Shown here: positions 62,357 through 64,000 of the stretch, piece by piece
Numbering within the stretch: the first letter of the stretch is position 1
Layout: each line of letters opens with the position of its first letter
DNA from: DASXHY01 sp036272195
GTDB taxonomy: Bacteria > Verrucomicrobiota > Verrucomicrobiia > Limisphaerales > DASXHY01
Length of the DNA stretch: 64,000 nt
Assembly: GCA_036272195.1 (NCBI GenBank)
Contig: DATAZE010000019.1
Coordinates: 1 to 64,000, forward strand
Direction of reading: 5' to 3'
The notes under the pieces: model-generated
What the model was told of the DNA's origin: nothing
What the model saw: only the letters and a program-made list of their open reading frames with translations
The model's database searches: none
Translations under genes and position numbers: made by a program

Positions 62357-63514
62357 ATGGGCCCACTCTTATGTTCGCGCAGCTTTCGTTTTTTCCTGAT
62401 TGCCGTTTGGCTATGCTTTGCTGACGTGGTCATGGCGCAGGACCAAAGCCCTGCGAACGCCGGGCAGCCCGCACTCACTTATCCTTATGACCAGCCGTGG
62501 GGGCCGGTTAACAAGAATAGTTCCAAGGCGCAGCAGAGTCCCACTTTCAAGGAAATGCCCAAGAGCGAGCCGGCCACTCCGCCGGCGCAACCTCCACCAC
62601 CACCAGCGCCACCCGCTGCGGTCGAGGCTGCTGCTCCGGTTGCGCCGTCTTCCGATATGCCGGTGCCTCCCGCGCCTTCGTTGACGAAGCCGGTGGTCGC
62701 GAAAAGCGAGGTGTCGGTGTCCGCTGACTTTTTCGATGGTGAAGGCACAGTGACCGTCCCGATTGGTTTTTCATTGCGCAAAACGTTGGGCAGTGTGCCC
62801 GGCGGGGTGGCTGTGCAGCCGACGGCGGGTTCCGCTCCGCGAAGTTCACAATATTTCGGCGGAACTATTTCGTATTCTTATTTGCACGCGTGGTACGTCG
62901 ATTTGTCGTATGAGGACGGAACGTCGTCGGGGAACGCAAATTTCGACGCGGGCAACTTCGGCAATATAAACTCGGACTTCAGCATTAAGGACCAGTGGTA
63001 TCAGGCGTACCTCCGATATACGTTCCCGGCATTGCGCGGTAAGCGACTCTCCGCCTATTTGCGCGCGGGGGCCAGCTATGTCGATGCCGACCTCGACATG
63101 AACGCGAATACGCCCGAGGGGAAATATACTCAAAAGGACAAAACGCAGGACATCCTGGGCAACGGCGGTTTCGGCATCGGTTATTCCCTGTATGCCAGCC
63201 GGCGCTTTATCATCAGCTTGCAGGTTGAAGGTGAAGGTTTCTTCGGACAGCGTTCGCAGCAAAGCCGGGAAACGCTTTCTTCCGACGCGGGCTTGACTCC
63301 GAAAACGGACAATATCGACAACACGCTTTACGGTGGAATCGCGCGCGGCACGGCTCGGTTCGAGTACCGTTTGGGGCAAGCCAACCGCTTCAGAGTTTTC
63401 GCTGAGGGTGGCGCGCAGGGGAAAATTACTGAGATTACGTATCCTGGCGCCGGGACCTTCAGCGAAGATCTTTGGGGGCCGTATGTGAAAGTCGGTCTTC
63501 GTTACTCCTTCTAA
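62357..63514 (+). CDS. Outer-membrane beta-barrel protein with Pro-rich linker
   Basis: 385 residues. Signal peptide (FRFFLIAVWLCFADVVMAQ), a Pro/Ala-rich linker of about 55 residues (PPAQPPPPPAPPA), then a beta-barrel: amphipathic strands (GGTISYSYLHAWYVDLSYED, WYQAYLRYTF, RLSAYLRAGASY, FGIGYSLYA, RFIISLQVEGEGFFG, VKVGLRYSF) and a terminal Phe, as needed for BAM-mediated insertion. The proline linker would span the periplasm or bind peptidoglycan. It stands 188 bp behind the pseudokinase gene. Function unknown. Confidence 0.8.
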   Translation: MGPLLCSRSFRFFLIAVWLCFADVVMAQDQSPANAGQPALTYPYDQPWGPVNKNSSKAQQSPTFKEMPKSEPATPPAQPPPPPAPPAAVEAAAPVAPSSDMPVPPAPSLTKPVVAKSEVSVSADFFDGEGTVTVPIGFSLRKTLGSVPGGVAVQPTAGSAPRSSQYFGGTISYSYLHAWYVDLSYEDGTSSGNANFDAGNFGNINSDFSIKDQWYQAYLRYTFPALRGKRLSAYLRAGASYVDADLDMNANTPEGKYTQKDKTQDILGNGGFGIGYSLYASRRFIISLQVEGEGFFGQRSQQSRETLSSDAGLTPKTDNIDNTLYGGIARGTARFEYRLGQANRFRVFAEGGAQGKITEITYPGAGTFSEDLWGPYVKVGLRYSF

Positions 63515-63532
63515 TTCATAACTCGAACCACT

Positions 63533-64000
63533 ATGAATCGAAACCGAATTACCCTAATTTCAATGATGGCTGGAGTGGCTTTTTCCGCCAGCGCGGTCGG
63601 TCCGCTCCAATTCACCAATATCACCAGCCAGGTGGCTGCGCCGGCCAAGTCGTTATTGGGAGCCGCCTACGACCGCAATAGCACCTTCGTATTGGTCGGA
63701 TCGAATTCGACGATTTTGGAGGGAACGTTCATTGCGAACCAGTCCAATAAATGGGCCCAGGTCCCTACAAATATTGCGCCGAAACTTAACGCCGTGACGT
63801 GGGGAAATGGTCTTTTCCTCGCCGGCGGCACCAGTAATAAAATCTTTAGCTCGTCCGATGGCGTAACCTGGACCAATGGCGGACAGATTTTTCCAAACAC
63901 AGCAGAGGCGGCGGCCCTGGCCTTTAATGATGGTGATGGGCGTTTTGTGACGGTTGCGCAGGCTCCGGAAATCGCAGCGGCAGATGCTTCATCCCTGAGT
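63533..64000 (+). CDS. Secreted beta-propeller protein, start only (runs off the window)
   Basis: The frame opens at an ATG (MNRNRITLISMMAGVAFSAS) 18 bp after the barrel gene and stays open to the last base, 156 codons. The first 22 residues form a signal peptide. The visible mature part shows repeated short strands of the photosynthesis/BNR-repeat type: LLGAAYDRNSTFVLVGSNST, NAVTWGNGLFLAGGTSNKIF and SSSDGVTWTNGGQIF. Proteins of this style in related bacteria are large exported propellers. It is probably co-transcribed with the upstream barrel gene. Confidence 0.75.
   Translation, partial: MNRNRITLISMMAGVAFSASAVGPLQFTNITSQVAAPAKSLLGAAYDRNSTFVLVGSNSTILEGTFIANQSNKWAQVPTNIAPKLNAVTWGNGLFLAGGTSNKIFSSSDGVTWTNGGQIFPNTAEAAALAFNDGDGRFVTVAQAPEIAAADASSLS

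Overview
The window reads as a chromosomal segment of a Gram-negative member of the Verrucomicrobiota, probably the Limisphaerales/Pedosphaera side. This is an inference from the mix of genes: many S1-type sulfatases, very large secreted proteins with autotransporter-associated beta-strand (PATR) repeats but no autotransporter barrel, prepilin-like proteins of the 'GFTLIELLVVIAIIAILAA' type, several outer-membrane lipoproteins, and short hairpin repeats between genes. No rRNA, phage, transposase or CRISPR array was seen.

Positions 1-32083 form a sulfatase island. It holds eight sulfatase domains with an intact formylglycine motif (C-x-P-[ST]-R). Six are ordinary secreted enzymes (104, 1795, 16245, 26332, 28084, and 30344 on the minus strand). 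Two are built into giant multidomain surface-type proteins (3392-8149 and 11556-16238). A third giant PATR protein (21279-26258) has no sulfatase but shares about 1.1 kb of N-terminal scaffold with the second. Between them lie a type II pseudopilin 19 bp upstream of one fusion gene, an eight-haem cytochrome c with TPRs, a large beta-propeller histidine kinase (17888-21052) and a NarL-type response regulator (29539-30162). The simplest reading is a regulated set of secreted and surface-displayed enzymes that strip sulfate from a sulfated polysaccharide. No glycoside hydrolase, transporter or sulfatase-maturing enzyme is encoded here, so those must lie elsewhere.

Positions 32084-40115 are a transition zone. 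It carries a tRNA 3'-end fragment, an intact tRNA-Lys(TTT), PepSY-like lipoproteins, a SMUG1-type uracil-DNA glycosylase, small unknown proteins in a hairpin-rich stretch, and a ninth sulfatase-fold protein (36275-37645) in which essentially every catalytic residue is replaced. A DUF2231 membrane protein and a PpiD/SurA-like foldase follow.

Positions 40116-49719 are mostly housekeeping or conserved: a small lipoprotein with a clear terminator, a Cys-rich hypothetical protein, an AsmA-like protein and DNA polymerase X. A tight minus-strand group follows (pseudopilin, zinc-ribbon/PQQ propeller membrane protein, ABM monooxygenase, iron-dependent alcohol dehydrogenase), then a YjlB-like cupin. 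Several families of short inverted repeats sit between these genes.

Positions 49775-64000 are accessory. They hold a large unknown protein with a kinase-like C-lobe, a repeat-rich non-coding stretch, an orphan HsdR_N-type nuclease, a lipoprotein, a two-lobed aspartic-protease-like protein, an ECF sigma/anti-sigma pair with a secreted protein, and a lipoprotein. They end with a membrane pseudokinase carrying eight TPR-like repeats (several exactly 60 residues), an outer-membrane beta-barrel protein and the start of a secreted propeller protein that runs off the end.
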